From DASQUK01 sp963813485 (GTDB lineage Bacteria > Actinomycetota > Acidimicrobiia > Acidimicrobiales > VFJN01): 64,000 nt of DNA. The DNA lies in assembly GCA_963813485.1 (NCBI GenBank), contig CAWEZE010000008.1, forward strand, positions 30,188 to 94,187. The letters run 5' to 3'. The translations under genes and the position numbers were made by a program. This document shows, in pieces, positions 1-7,825 of this stretch (its first letter is position 1; each line of letters opens with the position of its first letter). The notes beneath the pieces are model-generated. The model was not told the origin of the DNA, did no database searches, and saw only the letters and a program-made list of their open reading frames with translations.

Positions 1-1509
1 GACGGGTTCGCCGAGCGGGCCGACGCCGTCGAACTGGCCCGCCTGTCCGACTGGGCCCGTACGACGTTCACCGGCGACCGGGCCGACCTCGACCAGGAGC
101 CGTCGGAGGCGGCGTGGGCCGCGGTGAGCACCACGGCGCGCGACTGCCCCGGCGCCCACCGCTGCCCCCGCGGCGACCAGTGCTTCGCCGAGGCGGCTCG
201 GGCTCGCGCCGCCGAGGCCGACGTGGTGGTCGTCAACCAGCACCTCTACGGGATCGACCTGGCCAGCGACGGCGCGATCCTGCCCGACCACGATGTCGCG
301 ATCATCGACGAGGCCCACCAGGTCGACGACATCATCTCGGCGACCGCCGGGGTCGAGCTGACCTCCGGTCGGTTCGCCCACCTCGCCCGCACCCTGCGCG
401 GCATCCTCGCCGATGCGGGCGACACCATTGCCCGAATCAGCGACGCCGGGGGCGTGCTGACCGACGCCCTCGTGGGCCTCCGCGACCAGCGCCTCGTGAC
501 CCCGCTGCCCGACGACCTGGCCGACACCCTCGTGCGGTTGCGCAACCGCGTCGAGGAGGCGCTGGCGGCCCTGAGGTCGATCCCCGACGATGCCACCGAC
601 GACGCCACGGCTCGCGCCATTCGGGCCCGCCAGGCGGCCTCGTCCCTCCTCGACGACATCGACGTGGTCGCCAAACCGGGCGAGGGCCACGTGCTGTTCG
701 TGTCCGGGCCCGAGCGGGCGCCCACGCTCCGGCTGGCGCCGCTCGACGTGGCGCCGCTGTTGCAGCGCCAGCTGTGGTCGCGTCGACCAGCGGTGCTGAC
801 CAGCGCCACGATCGCCCCCGGCTTCGGCGCCCGGCTCGGCCTGCCAGCCGGGTCCGACGGGCCGCTCGACGTCGGCAGCCCGTTCGACTACCAGGCAAAT
901 GGCCTCATCTACTGCGCAGCTCGGCTCCCCCGGCCCACCGATCCGCGCTGGCCAGACGCCGCCATCGACGAGTTGGCGGCGCTCGTCGAGGCTGCCGGGG
1001 GCCGGACGTTGGCGCTGTTCACCAGCTATCGGGCCATGGACCGCGCCGTCGAGGCGCTGCGCAAGCGGCTCCCCTACCCGCTCCTCGCGCAGGGCGACCT
1101 GCCCAAGCCGGCGCTGGTCGACCGATTCGCGGGCGATCCCGAGACCTGCCTGTTCGCCACGATGAGCTTCTGGCAGGGCATCGACGTACCGGGGCCGTCC
1201 CTGTCGCTGGTCAGCATCGATCGCCTGCCGTTCCCGCGGCCCGACGACCCGCTCCTGCAGGCTCGGCGGGAGCACGTGGGCGCCGGTGCGTTCGACGCGA
1301 TCGACGTGCCGCGTGCCGCCACGCTGTTGGCGCAGGGCGCCGGCCGCCTCATCCGCACCGCCACCGATCGGGGGGCGGTTGCGGTGCTCGATCCCCGCCT
1401 GGCGACGGCGCGGTACGGGCCCAGGATCGTGGCCACCCTCCCAAGGATGCGCCGCACCAAGGACCGCACCGAGATCGAACGCTTCCTCCGAGAACTTCGC
1501 GGCGCCTAG
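1..1509 (+). CDS. DinG/XPD-like ATP-dependent DNA helicase, C-terminal part
   Basis: The frame is open from the first base, so the start lies outside the window and 502 codons remain. It is a superfamily 2 DNA helicase of the XPD/DinG type, which unwinds DNA using ATP and carries an iron-sulphur cluster. Visible are cysteines at codons 49, 55 and 61 (CPGAHRC and the C that follows), fitting the Fe-S ligands, the DEAH box at codon 103, LTSATI (motif III region) and QGAGRLIR near the end (motif VI with its arginine finger). The stop overlaps the stop of era on the other strand. Family assignment is firm; whether it is DinG or a YoaA-like relative cannot be settled without the N-terminus. Confidence 0.9.
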   Translation, partial: DGFAERADAVELARLSDWARTTFTGDRADLDQEPSEAAWAAVSTTARDCPGAHRCPRGDQCFAEAARARAAEADVVVVNQHLYGIDLASDGAILPDHDVAIIDEAHQVDDIISATAGVELTSGRFAHLARTLRGILADAGDTIARISDAGGVLTDALVGLRDQRLVTPLPDDLADTLVRLRNRVEEALAALRSIPDDATDDATARAIRARQAASSLLDDIDVVAKPGEGHVLFVSGPERAPTLRLAPLDVAPLLQRQLWSRRPAVLTSATIAPGFGARLGLPAGSDGPLDVGSPFDYQANGLIYCAARLPRPTDPRWPDAAIDELAALVEAAGGRTLALFTSYRAMDRAVEALRKRLPYPLLAQGDLPKPALVDRFAGDPETCLFATMSFWQGIDVPGPSLSLVSIDRLPFPRPDDPLLQARREHVGAGAFDAIDVPRAATLLAQGAGRLIRTATDRGAVAVLDPRLATARYGPRIVATLPRMRRTKDRTEIERFLRELRGA

Positions 1510-2378
1510 AACCCCAGTCGATCCAGCGCGGCGGGGCGGCGCTGCCAGTCCTTGTCGACCTTGACGTGCAGCTCGAGGTAGGCGCCCTCGGGGAGCTGCG
1601 AGCGCACCGCGGTGCCGACCTGCTTGAGGACCTCGCCCCGGTGGCCGATGACGATCCCCTTCTGGGACTCCCGCTCCACCAGGATCTCGCAGCGGATGCG
1701 CGGCCAGTCCCACTCGGTCACGCGGGTGGCGATCGAATGGGGCAGCTCCTCCCGCGCCACCGCGAGCAGCTGCTCCCGCACCAGCTCCGCCACCCAGAAC
1801 GCCTCCGGAACATCGGTGACCATGTCCTCGGGGAAGTAGCGGGGGCCGGGCGGCAGTCGCTCGACGACGTGGTCGACCAGTTCGTCCACCCCGGCGCCCG
1901 TGCGGGCCGACAGCGGGAAGTAATCGGCGAGATCGAGCTCGGCTGCGGCCCGCAGCTGCTCCAGCACCTCGGACGGCTTGGCGATGTCGACCTTGTTGAC
2001 GACGACCACGGCGTCAGTGGGCACGCGCTCCGCGACCCAACGGTCGCCGCGCCCCAGCGGCTGGGTGGCGTCCAGCACCAGCACCACGACATCGACGTCG
2101 CCGATGGCCGACTCGGCGGCGACGTTGAGCCGCTCGCCCAGCGCCGTCCGAGGCTTGTGGATGCCCGGCGTGTCCACGAACACGGCCTGGGCGCCCGGAC
2201 GGTTGAGCACGCCCTGGATCCGATGCCGCGTGGTCTGGGGCTTGTCGGAGACGATCGTGACCTTGTGCCCGAGGATGCGGTTGAGCAGCGTCGACTTCCC
2301 CACGTTGGGCCGCCCGACCAGGCTCACGAAACCCGACCGGAAATCGGCGCCGGCACCGGGCTCCCGGGGATCGCTCAC
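1506..2378 (-). CDS. era: GTPase Era, 30S ribosome assembly
   Basis: Era binds the 3' end of 16S rRNA and assists small-subunit maturation. The 290-residue protein has the G1 loop GRPNVGKST near residue 25, the switch region with TTRHR, the G3 motif DTPGIHK, the G4 motif NKVD and a C-terminal KH RNA-binding domain with GHRGEVLKQVG. Length fits the family (about 300). The start is GTG; the G1 loop follows after about 20 residues as usual. The gene converges on the helicase with overlapping stop codons, so the two transcripts share their 3' ends. Confidence 0.95.
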   Translation of the reverse strand: MSDPREPGAGADFRSGFVSLVGRPNVGKSTLLNRILGHKVTIVSDKPQTTRHRIQGVLNRPGAQAVFVDTPGIHKPRTALGERLNVAAESAIGDVDVVVLVLDATQPLGRGDRWVAERVPTDAVVVVNKVDIAKPSEVLEQLRAAAELDLADYFPLSARTGAGVDELVDHVVERLPPGPRYFPEDMVTDVPEAFWVAELVREQLLAVAREELPHSIATRVTEWDWPRIRCEILVERESQKGIVIGHRGEVLKQVGTAVRSQLPEGAYLELHVKVDKDWQRRPAALDRLGF

Positions 2379-2424
2379 GAAGGGACCCTACCGTCGCCTC
2401 GTTCGTGGGCCCGCCGTCGGCGGC

Positions 2425-2829
2425 TCACCGGAACCGTTCGATCCGCACCCGCACTGACACGTCGATGTCATCGAGCCCGGCGACACCGCCGAGCGGCCGC
2501 GGCACGAACCGCGGCGGGTCGGCCACCGCCGAGCCGGCCACCACATCCGGTACCCCGTCGGCGTCGTCGTCCTCCAGGCGCAGCTCGATCGTCGTGCGCT
2601 CGCCCATCGGTCCCAACGAGCGCTCGGCGTCGTCCGCCAGCCGCGCCAGCTCTGCCTCGCTGGCCACCCCGTTGGCGGCGCGCGACGCGGCGTCGTTCAG
2701 CGCCCCGCGCACGGTGGACGTCGCGTACAGGCCGTACAACACCTGCACCGCGAGCAACAGGAACACGAGGAACACCACGAACCCGGCGGCGGTCGGAACC
2801 ATTCCCACGCCGCGGTCGTCACCCAACAC
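2425..2829 (-). CDS. TadE-like minor pilin / pilus assembly protein
   Basis: A 134-residue protein beginning VLGDDRGVG, followed by one strongly hydrophobic segment (about residues 12-32) and a soluble tail. The DDRG-xG stretch before the membrane helix matches the prepilin-like cleavage region of the preceding pilin (DDRGEG), so it is probably a TadE-type pseudopilin. I chose GTG at 2829 because the upstream bases belong to repeat family A, whose other copies end at exactly this point; an in-frame ATG at 2880 lies inside the repeat and would add 17 repeat-encoded residues. It is the last gene of the minus-strand Tad operon. Confidence 0.7.
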   Translation of the reverse strand: MLGDDRGVGMVPTAAGFVVFLVFLLLAVQVLYGLYATSTVRGALNDAASRAANGVASEAELARLADDAERSLGPMGERTTIELRLEDDDADGVPDVVAGSAVADPPRFVPRPLGGVAGLDDIDVSVRVRIERFR

Positions 2830-2942
2830 GGTTCCCGCTCTTGCAGCTTCGCTGCGGGCGGCTCGGACTTCGACGCGCATCTCCCGCTCCCGGCGCCTCC
2901 GGCGCCCGGCCGCTCGGGCCGGGGCCTCGCCCTCGCTCGGCC
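2830..2942 (-). repeat. Family A intergenic repeat cassette (pilin to TadE-like junction)
   Basis: It fills the whole space between the pilin stop and the TadE-like start. Read on the minus strand it has GAGCGAGGGCGAGG near its 5' end, CCCGAGCGGCC, a hairpin GGCGCC-GGA-GGCGCC, a GCGCGTCG block, a second hairpin GCAGC-GAA-GCTGC and the end AAGAGCGGGAACC immediately before GTG. It is the most diverged of the four copies. The second stem is the mirror of the GCTGC-GAA-GCAGC stem in two other copies, so pairing is kept while bases differ. Confidence 0.75.
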
Positions 2943-3113
2943 TCAGCCGCCGATCTGCTCGATCTGGTCGTTGGTCTTCTGCTCGGTGGTGTCCCACATC
3001 GACTTGAACCCGACCCACATCAGCGCCCCCAGGAACGCCATGATCAGCACCGCGATCGCTGCCGATATGACCCCCTCGCCGCGATCGTCTCGAGCGAACC
3101 GTGACAATGACAT
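2943..3113 (-). CDS. Flp-type (type IVb) major pilin
   Basis: A 56-residue protein beginning MSLSRFARDDRGEGVISAA. It has a short charged leader, the G-E-G-V junction expected for a prepilin peptidase site, a hydrophobic helix (about residues 15-37) and a short polar tail ending QIGG. Size and layout fit Flp pilins exported by the Tad system. The ATG at 3111-3113 has AAGGAG 7 bases upstream. It sits directly downstream of tadC in the Tad operon. The open frame extends further upstream, but that part is a shadow of tadC. Confidence 0.8.
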   Translation of the reverse strand: MSLSRFARDDRGEGVISAAIAVLIMAFLGALMWVGFKSMWDTTEQKTNDQIEQIGG

Positions 3114-3124
3114 GACTGACTCCT

Positions 3125-4039
3125 TCACGAGTTGGCGAACAGGCTGAGGGCGGCGATGAACGGCACCGCCAGGAAGATGACGCCGGGCACCAGGGCGGCG
3201 ACGGTCACGGGGATCCACACCTGCTGACCGCGGCGCTCGATGGTCTCGATCAGGTCCCGATGGACGTCGCGGCGGATGGCCCGGGCCTCCTCGCCGATCA
3301 GCCGGCCCAGGTCCCCCGACTGGCGGTTGAGCGCCAGGACCCCGACCAGCCGGTGGAGGGCGTCGACGTCGGCCACGGTCGCCCATTCCCGCAACGCTTC
3401 GGTCTCCGACAGGCCCTGGCGGATGCGGCCGACCACCCGCTGGAGGTCCCGGCCACATGCCCCCTTGCCGCGCGCCGCCAGCCGGCTGAGCCCGGCGCCC
3501 AACGAATAGCCGGCAGACAGCAGCATGCCGAGCTGCTCGGCGACGACGGGCAACTCCAGGAAGATGCGGCGCTGCCACGCCTGCGATTCCGCGGCCAGGC
3601 GTTGCTCGACCACCAGGAACCCGATCAGGGGCCCGGCCACCATCAGGAGCAGCGCCACCAGTCCCGACTGCTGCGTGGCCACGGCGAGGACGCTCCCGAT
3701 CACCAGCCCGACCGCGGCCCATCCCAGCTGGCGTACCCGAAAGGCGGTGACGTCGAGCGTCGAGCCGATGCGCTCGAGCCGCACCGCCAGGGCTTCGGTC
3801 ACGCCCACGGCCCGTGCCCCCCGCTCCCCCACCGCTCGGGCCAGCGGGCCGATCACCTGCCCGAAGGTCTCCGCCGACACGAGGATGCCCGCGCTCCGCG
3901 CCGTCGACCCCCCGGGAACGTACGGCGCCAAGCGATCCACCAGCGGCCGCCGCCGGAACCAGCGAATGTGGCTCAGCAGCAGCGTCGAGCCAACGAACAG
4001 TGACAGCGCCGCCAGCGCCAACAGCTGCGTCTCGTTCAC
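3125..4039 (-). CDS. tadC: TadC-like inner-membrane platform protein (T2SS F family)
   Basis: The 304-residue protein begins VNETQLLALAALSLF from a GTG preceded by a G-rich ribosome-binding stretch. It has an N-terminal membrane helix, paired helices near residues 110-150 and a C-terminal helix (VPGVIFLAVPFIAALSLF). The cytoplasmic part has the T2SS-F pattern, with ELPVVAEQLGMLLSAGYSL and RQSGDLGRLIGEEARAIR. TadC and TadB form the membrane platform on which the TadA ATPase acts to extrude Flp pilin. The gene follows tadB by 19 bases and precedes the pilin by 11, consistent with one transcript. Confidence 0.88.
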   Translation of the reverse strand: MNETQLLALAALSLFVGSTLLLSHIRWFRRRPLVDRLAPYVPGGSTARSAGILVSAETFGQVIGPLARAVGERGARAVGVTEALAVRLERIGSTLDVTAFRVRQLGWAAVGLVIGSVLAVATQQSGLVALLLMVAGPLIGFLVVEQRLAAESQAWQRRIFLELPVVAEQLGMLLSAGYSLGAGLSRLAARGKGACGRDLQRVVGRIRQGLSETEALREWATVADVDALHRLVGVLALNRQSGDLGRLIGEEARAIRRDVHRDLIETIERRGQQVWIPVTVAALVPGVIFLAVPFIAALSLFANS

Positions 4040-4058
4040 CCCATCCCCCCTGCCGCGC

Positions 4059-4943
4059 CTACTCGAAGAAGACTCGCTGCTCTTCCGGCAGGCGGAGCAG
4101 CCGACCGGCCCACACCCAACACGCCACAACCGAGGCGATCCCGACGACCACCATCGTCTGGCCCCACGGTGTGGCGTAGGCCGCCCGGCCGTTGCCGATC
4201 GACATGCCCACCAGTGCCATGCCCAGGGGGACCAGGAGCACGAACCGCCGTGCGAACCGCACGCCGGCCTGCTTGGACCGAGCATCCTTGCGGCCCTGGA
4301 CGTCGATCACGCGGTCCTCGATCAGCGCCTCCAGTCGCCGGTCGAGGTCACTGCCGCCGATCTCGTGCGCCACCAGCAGCGTCTCGCAGGCGGCGTCCGC
4401 GGTGGGATCCGCCAGCCCGTCCTTCAGCACCGCCACCGTGCGCTCGAAGTCCGTCGAGAGCACCCATTCCCGCTGCGCCGCCGCGAACGCGGGACGGAGG
4501 CTGGCCGGCGCCCGCTCCCCCGCCTCGAACAGGGCCTGTGGCACCGACCGACCCAGCCCCGACGTGCGGATGCGGATCTCCTCGATCAGCCGCGGCCAGG
4601 TCTCCTGGGCGGTGGCCCGCAGCCGCTGGCGGCGCACCCGGTAGGAGGCGAGCGGCGCGGCCCCGGCGCACAGGGCCACGACGAGCGCCGGCATGGCCCC
4701 GCCGAACAGGGCCAGGCCGGCAACCGCTCCCAGCGCCGTCAGCCCCCCGGTGACGAGGACGAACTGCCGCACGCTCACGTCACCGATGCCCGCCTGTACG
4801 AGCCAATCCGACGCCCGGCGCCGGTCTCGGGCCGGCCGCGCGGCCGGGGGAGCCAGCCACAGTCCCCGCCATCCGAGCACCAGCGCTGTGTACAGGTAGT
4901 AGGTCCCGGCCGCAGCACAGAGCGCCACCAACAGCCCGGTCAT
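4059..4943 (-). CDS. tadB: TadB-like inner-membrane platform protein (T2SS F family)
   Basis: The 294-residue protein begins MTGLLVALCAAAGTYYLYT. There is an N-terminal membrane helix, a second pair around residues 60-95, the cytoplasmic T2SS-F domain (RLIEEIRIRTSGLGRSVPQAL; EIGGSDLDRRLEALIEDR) and two C-terminal helices. It pairs with TadC as the Tad platform. I chose ATG at 4943 because the bases upstream are a family A repeat and no TadB-like sequence precedes it; an open frame does run back into the repeat. The tadA stop lies 189 bases upstream, with only the repeat between. Confidence 0.88.
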   Translation of the reverse strand: MTGLLVALCAAAGTYYLYTALVLGWRGLWLAPPAARPARDRRRASDWLVQAGIGDVSVRQFVLVTGGLTALGAVAGLALFGGAMPALVVALCAGAAPLASYRVRRQRLRATAQETWPRLIEEIRIRTSGLGRSVPQALFEAGERAPASLRPAFAAAQREWVLSTDFERTVAVLKDGLADPTADAACETLLVAHEIGGSDLDRRLEALIEDRVIDVQGRKDARSKQAGVRFARRFVLLVPLGMALVGMSIGNGRAAYATPWGQTMVVVGIASVVACWVWAGRLLRLPEEQRVFFE

Positions 4944-5136
4944 GGCTTCCCGCTCCTGCTGCTTCGCAGCGGGCCGCTCGGGCTCCGACGCGTTCTCTTG
5001 CCCGCTCCCACGGCCGCTCGGGCTCCGACGCGTTTCTGCCGCTCCCACGGCCGCTCGGGCTCCGACGCGTTTCTTGCCCGCTCCCACGGCCGCTCGGGCG
5101 GGGCTCGCTCTCTCGCCCTCCAGGACGCTCGCTCAT
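4944..5136 (-). repeat. Family A repeat cassette, longest copy (tadA to tadB junction)
   Basis: Read on the minus strand it opens with ATGAGCGAGCGTCC; this ATG overlaps the tadA stop in ATGA. It then has AGGGCGAGAGAGCGAG, three successive blocks built on CCCGAGCGGCCGTGGGAGCG and ACGCGTCGGAG, and finally CCCGAGCGGCC, the hairpin GCTGC-GAA-GCAGC and GGAGCGGGAAGC directly before the tadB ATG. It could encode a Ser/Arg/Gly/Pro-rich peptide beginning MSERPGGRESE. The same 5' and 3' ends recur at 18138-18214 and 43941-44062, so this is a dispersed element with a variable number of inner blocks. Confidence 0.85.
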
Positions 5137-6494
5137 CCGACCGGTCCCGGAACCTCAGGCCGCCCGAAGCCGGCGTCCGCGCGATCGTCCAGCAGGCGCC
5201 GGACGTCGTGACCGGCGTCGGCCAGCGCCCGTGCCGCCCGGACGGGCAGGTTCCCCGTCGATGCCAGTGGCCGATCGGGCCCGGGTCGCCGGAACACCTC
5301 GGTGACCGTGAACTGGGTCGCGTCGGGGCCGCCCTGCAGGTCCTCGACCATGACGACCTCGGTCACCCTCGGACCGCCGGCCGTGCGAGTGCAGTGCACG
5401 ACGACGTCGATGCTCTCGCTCACCAGGGTGTTGAGCGCCGCCAGCGGCAGGCCCCCGGTCGCGTCGGCGAGCTGGCACACGAACCGCAACCGGGTCAGCG
5501 CCTGGCGCGCCGACCCGGCGTGGATCGTCGTGAACCCCGTGACCCCCGACGACAGCGTCAGGAGCAACGGCAGCGCCTCGCGGTCCCGCACCTCGCCGAC
5601 GATGGCCACGTCTGGCGCCATGCGCAGGAACCCGGCCACCAGCCGCCGCAGGTCGACCGGCTCGCGGTCGGAGCGGGCGGCGCGGGTCTGCATGTGAGCG
5701 ACGTTGGGCAGCGGTATGTCGGCCTCGAAGACCTCCTCGGCCACCACCACTCGCAGCGCCGGGTCGAGCTCGGCCGCGGTGCACGACAACAGGGTCGTCT
5801 TGCCGGCACCGGGATGTCCGGCGAACACGATCGAGAGCCGGGCGTGCACGCAGGCGCGCAGGAACGCCGCCACCCGCGCCGTCAGCATGCCCCGCTCGAC
5901 CAGTTCGTCGAGTGACGCGAAGGGGATGCCGGTGAACTTCCGGACGTTCACGAGCACGTGCCCGCCGCGGGCGACGTCGCCGTGGACGATGTGGACCCGC
6001 GCGCCGTCGTCGAGCTGCGCATCCTGGAGGCCGTCGGCCGGGTCGAGCTTGCGGTGGGCGCTGGACGCGTCGTCCAGGAGCTTGGTCAGTGTCCGCAGCA
6101 CATGGTCGTCGTCGTGGAAGACCTCGTCGTGATACCCCGACGGCCCACGGTGGCGACGCACGAACACCGTTCCGGGATCGTTGACCATGATCTCCCACAC
6201 GTCGTCGTCGTCGAGCAGCGGTGTGAGGGGCCCGTAGCGCGCGAGGTTGCGGAAGGCGCGCTCGGCGACCTGGTCGGGGTCGGCGAGTGCGAACGGCCGC
6301 CGGCCGCGCCGGTGGTCGTCACCCCAACGCGCCACCTCCTCCGCGATGAGCGCCCTGAGCTTGGACTCGCCGGCCGCAGACGACATCTCCAACGAGACGA
6401 CCTTCGCCCGCTCCTGGACCAGACGCTCGATCTCGACCAGCGGAGACGGCGTCGCGCCGGCGAGGCGATCGGAGCTCCACGGGGACGGCGTCAC
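5133..6494 (-). CDS. tadA: TadA/CpaF-type secretion ATPase
   Basis: The 453-residue hexameric ATPase powers assembly of Flp pili. The Walker A motif is GHPGAGKTTLLS, the Walker B region DVAIVGEVRDRE, and the family signature GFTTIHAGSA follows. The N-terminal domain has ARYGPLTPLLDDDDVWEIMVND, typical of TadA/CpaF. The GTG start at 6494 overlaps the upstream stop in GTGA, implying translational coupling with the CpaE-like gene. The stop overlaps the ATG of the family A repeat. Members run 420-480 residues, so length fits. Confidence 0.95.
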   Translation of the reverse strand: MTPSPWSSDRLAGATPSPLVEIERLVQERAKVVSLEMSSAAGESKLRALIAEEVARWGDDHRRGRRPFALADPDQVAERAFRNLARYGPLTPLLDDDDVWEIMVNDPGTVFVRRHRGPSGYHDEVFHDDDHVLRTLTKLLDDASSAHRKLDPADGLQDAQLDDGARVHIVHGDVARGGHVLVNVRKFTGIPFASLDELVERGMLTARVAAFLRACVHARLSIVFAGHPGAGKTTLLSCTAAELDPALRVVVAEEVFEADIPLPNVAHMQTRAARSDREPVDLRRLVAGFLRMAPDVAIVGEVRDREALPLLLTLSSGVTGFTTIHAGSARQALTRLRFVCQLADATGGLPLAALNTLVSESIDVVVHCTRTAGGPRVTEVVMVEDLQGGPDATQFTVTEVFRRPGPDRPLASTGNLPVRAARALADAGHDVRRLLDDRADAGFGRPEVPGPVG

Positions 6495-7825
6495 GATCCA
6501 CGTCCCTCGCCGGCCTCGTCGTCGGCGGACCAGCTGCCCAGGGAGCCGGGCGCGACCGCCACCGGCTCGGGCGCCGAGGGCGGGGCCGGGAGCTCGGGCG
6601 TGCGGTCGAGCAATGCCCGCACCACGCCGGTGACCGGACGGACGATCTGTGGCGGCGGGGTTGCGCCGTCCCGCATCAGGTCGTCGAGCCGGCGTCGTTC
6701 CGGGACGAAGATCGGTGTCGAGGCCAGGGTGACGCCGGGGCAGGCCGCCGTCAGCAGCGGGCCTGCGAGCGTGGCACCGAGCTCGGCCCGCTGCCGCGGG
6801 CCGCGGGGCGCCCGGTTCACGACGGGCACGATCCGGGCGCCGGCGATCCCGAACTCGATCAGTTCCCGCACCGCCCGTAGCTGTGCGTGGACCCCTGCCA
6901 CGCCCGGCAGCCCCACCACGAGGACGACCTCCGCGTCCCGCAGGGCGGTACGCGCCAGCAGGTTCCGATCCTCCACATCGAGCGACCCGCATTCCGCCTC
7001 GCCCTCGACGTCGGGGTCGACGTCGCTCACGACTACCCGGTAGGCGCGCCGCACGCCATCCAGTGCGGCCGCCAGTGCCCGGGCACGCAACGCCGTCCAG
7101 TCCCGGTGGCGGCGCAGGCCCAGCAGCAGGTCGTAGCCGCGGCCCGGCACCGAGAAGCACACACTCCGCACCTCGGCGGCATCCAGCGCCGTGCCCCGGT
7201 ACGCCTCGGCCAGCTCCACGACGCCGGGCACCACGTCGCCGGCGTCGTGCAGCAGTGCCTGTTGCGCGTGGAGCGCCAGGTCGGCGAGAACGACCAGCCC
7301 GGCATCCCGCGGATCGGCCCCCAGGCCCGCGGCGAGGGCCATAGCCAGCGTCGAGCGACCGACACCGCCGGACCCGGTCACGGCGACGGACCGACCCCGC
7401 CAGCAGCCGGGTGCCGGCTCCACCGGGTCCGAACGAGCAGCGGCATCCTCGCGGCGGGCGATGGGTTGCGCCACCGCCCGCAGGGCGTCCAGCAGCACGC
7501 CGCGTTCGACGTCGGCAGGAAGAACCGCCGCGACGCCGAGGTCGCGCCACGACCGCGCCGACCGCCCGTCGTCAACGGCGATGACCGCGCAGCCGTGGCG
7601 GCCGGCCAGCTCGATCAGGTCACGGTCGAGCGCGGCCAATCCCCCGTCGACGAGCAACGCCGAGAACGGCCGGCCCGAACGCAGCCGGGTGCGGACCTCC
7701 TCACCCGACACCGTCTTGACGAAATCGACCGGCAGTGACGCGGCGGTGGCCCAGCGCGCCACCTGCCCGAACCAGGCGGCGCGCGCCCGGGCGAGCCCGA
7801 GGACGACATAGCGGTCGGTGGCCAT
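6491..7825 (-). CDS. CpaE/TadZ-like receiver plus ParA-type ATPase
   Basis: This 444-residue protein has an N-terminal receiver-like half (ALLVDGGLAALDRDLIELA) and a C-terminal MinD/ParA-type ATPase half. TadZ/CpaE proteins place the Tad machine in the cell. The deviant Walker A region reads GSGGVGRSTLA, with arginine where the family has the essential P-loop lysine (GKST), so ATP hydrolysis may be weak or absent. VVVSDVDPDVEGEAE follows, where ParA proteins have a Walker B aspartate. It overlaps the SAF-domain gene by one base (TGATG) and tadA by four, in the middle of the Tad operon. Confidence 0.82.
   Translation of the reverse strand: MATDRYVVLGLARARAAWFGQVARWATAASLPVDFVKTVSGEEVRTRLRSGRPFSALLVDGGLAALDRDLIELAGRHGCAVIAVDDGRSARSWRDLGVAAVLPADVERGVLLDALRAVAQPIARREDAAARSDPVEPAPGCWRGRSVAVTGSGGVGRSTLAMALAAGLGADPRDAGLVVLADLALHAQQALLHDAGDVVPGVVELAEAYRGTALDAAEVRSVCFSVPGRGYDLLLGLRRHRDWTALRARALAAALDGVRRAYRVVVSDVDPDVEGEAECGSLDVEDRNLLARTALRDAEVVLVVGLPGVAGVHAQLRAVRELIEFGIAGARIVPVVNRAPRGPRQRAELGATLAGPLLTAACPGVTLASTPIFVPERRRLDDLMRDGATPPPQIVRPVTGVVRALLDRTPELPAPPSAPEPVAVAPGSLGSWSADDEAGEGRGS

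Noticed and set aside
114..3104. A 996-codon open frame on the plus strand
   Set aside because: It is extremely Arg/Pro/Gly-rich and runs through the helicase, era and TadE-like genes in wrong frames or antisense. A shadow caused by high GC.
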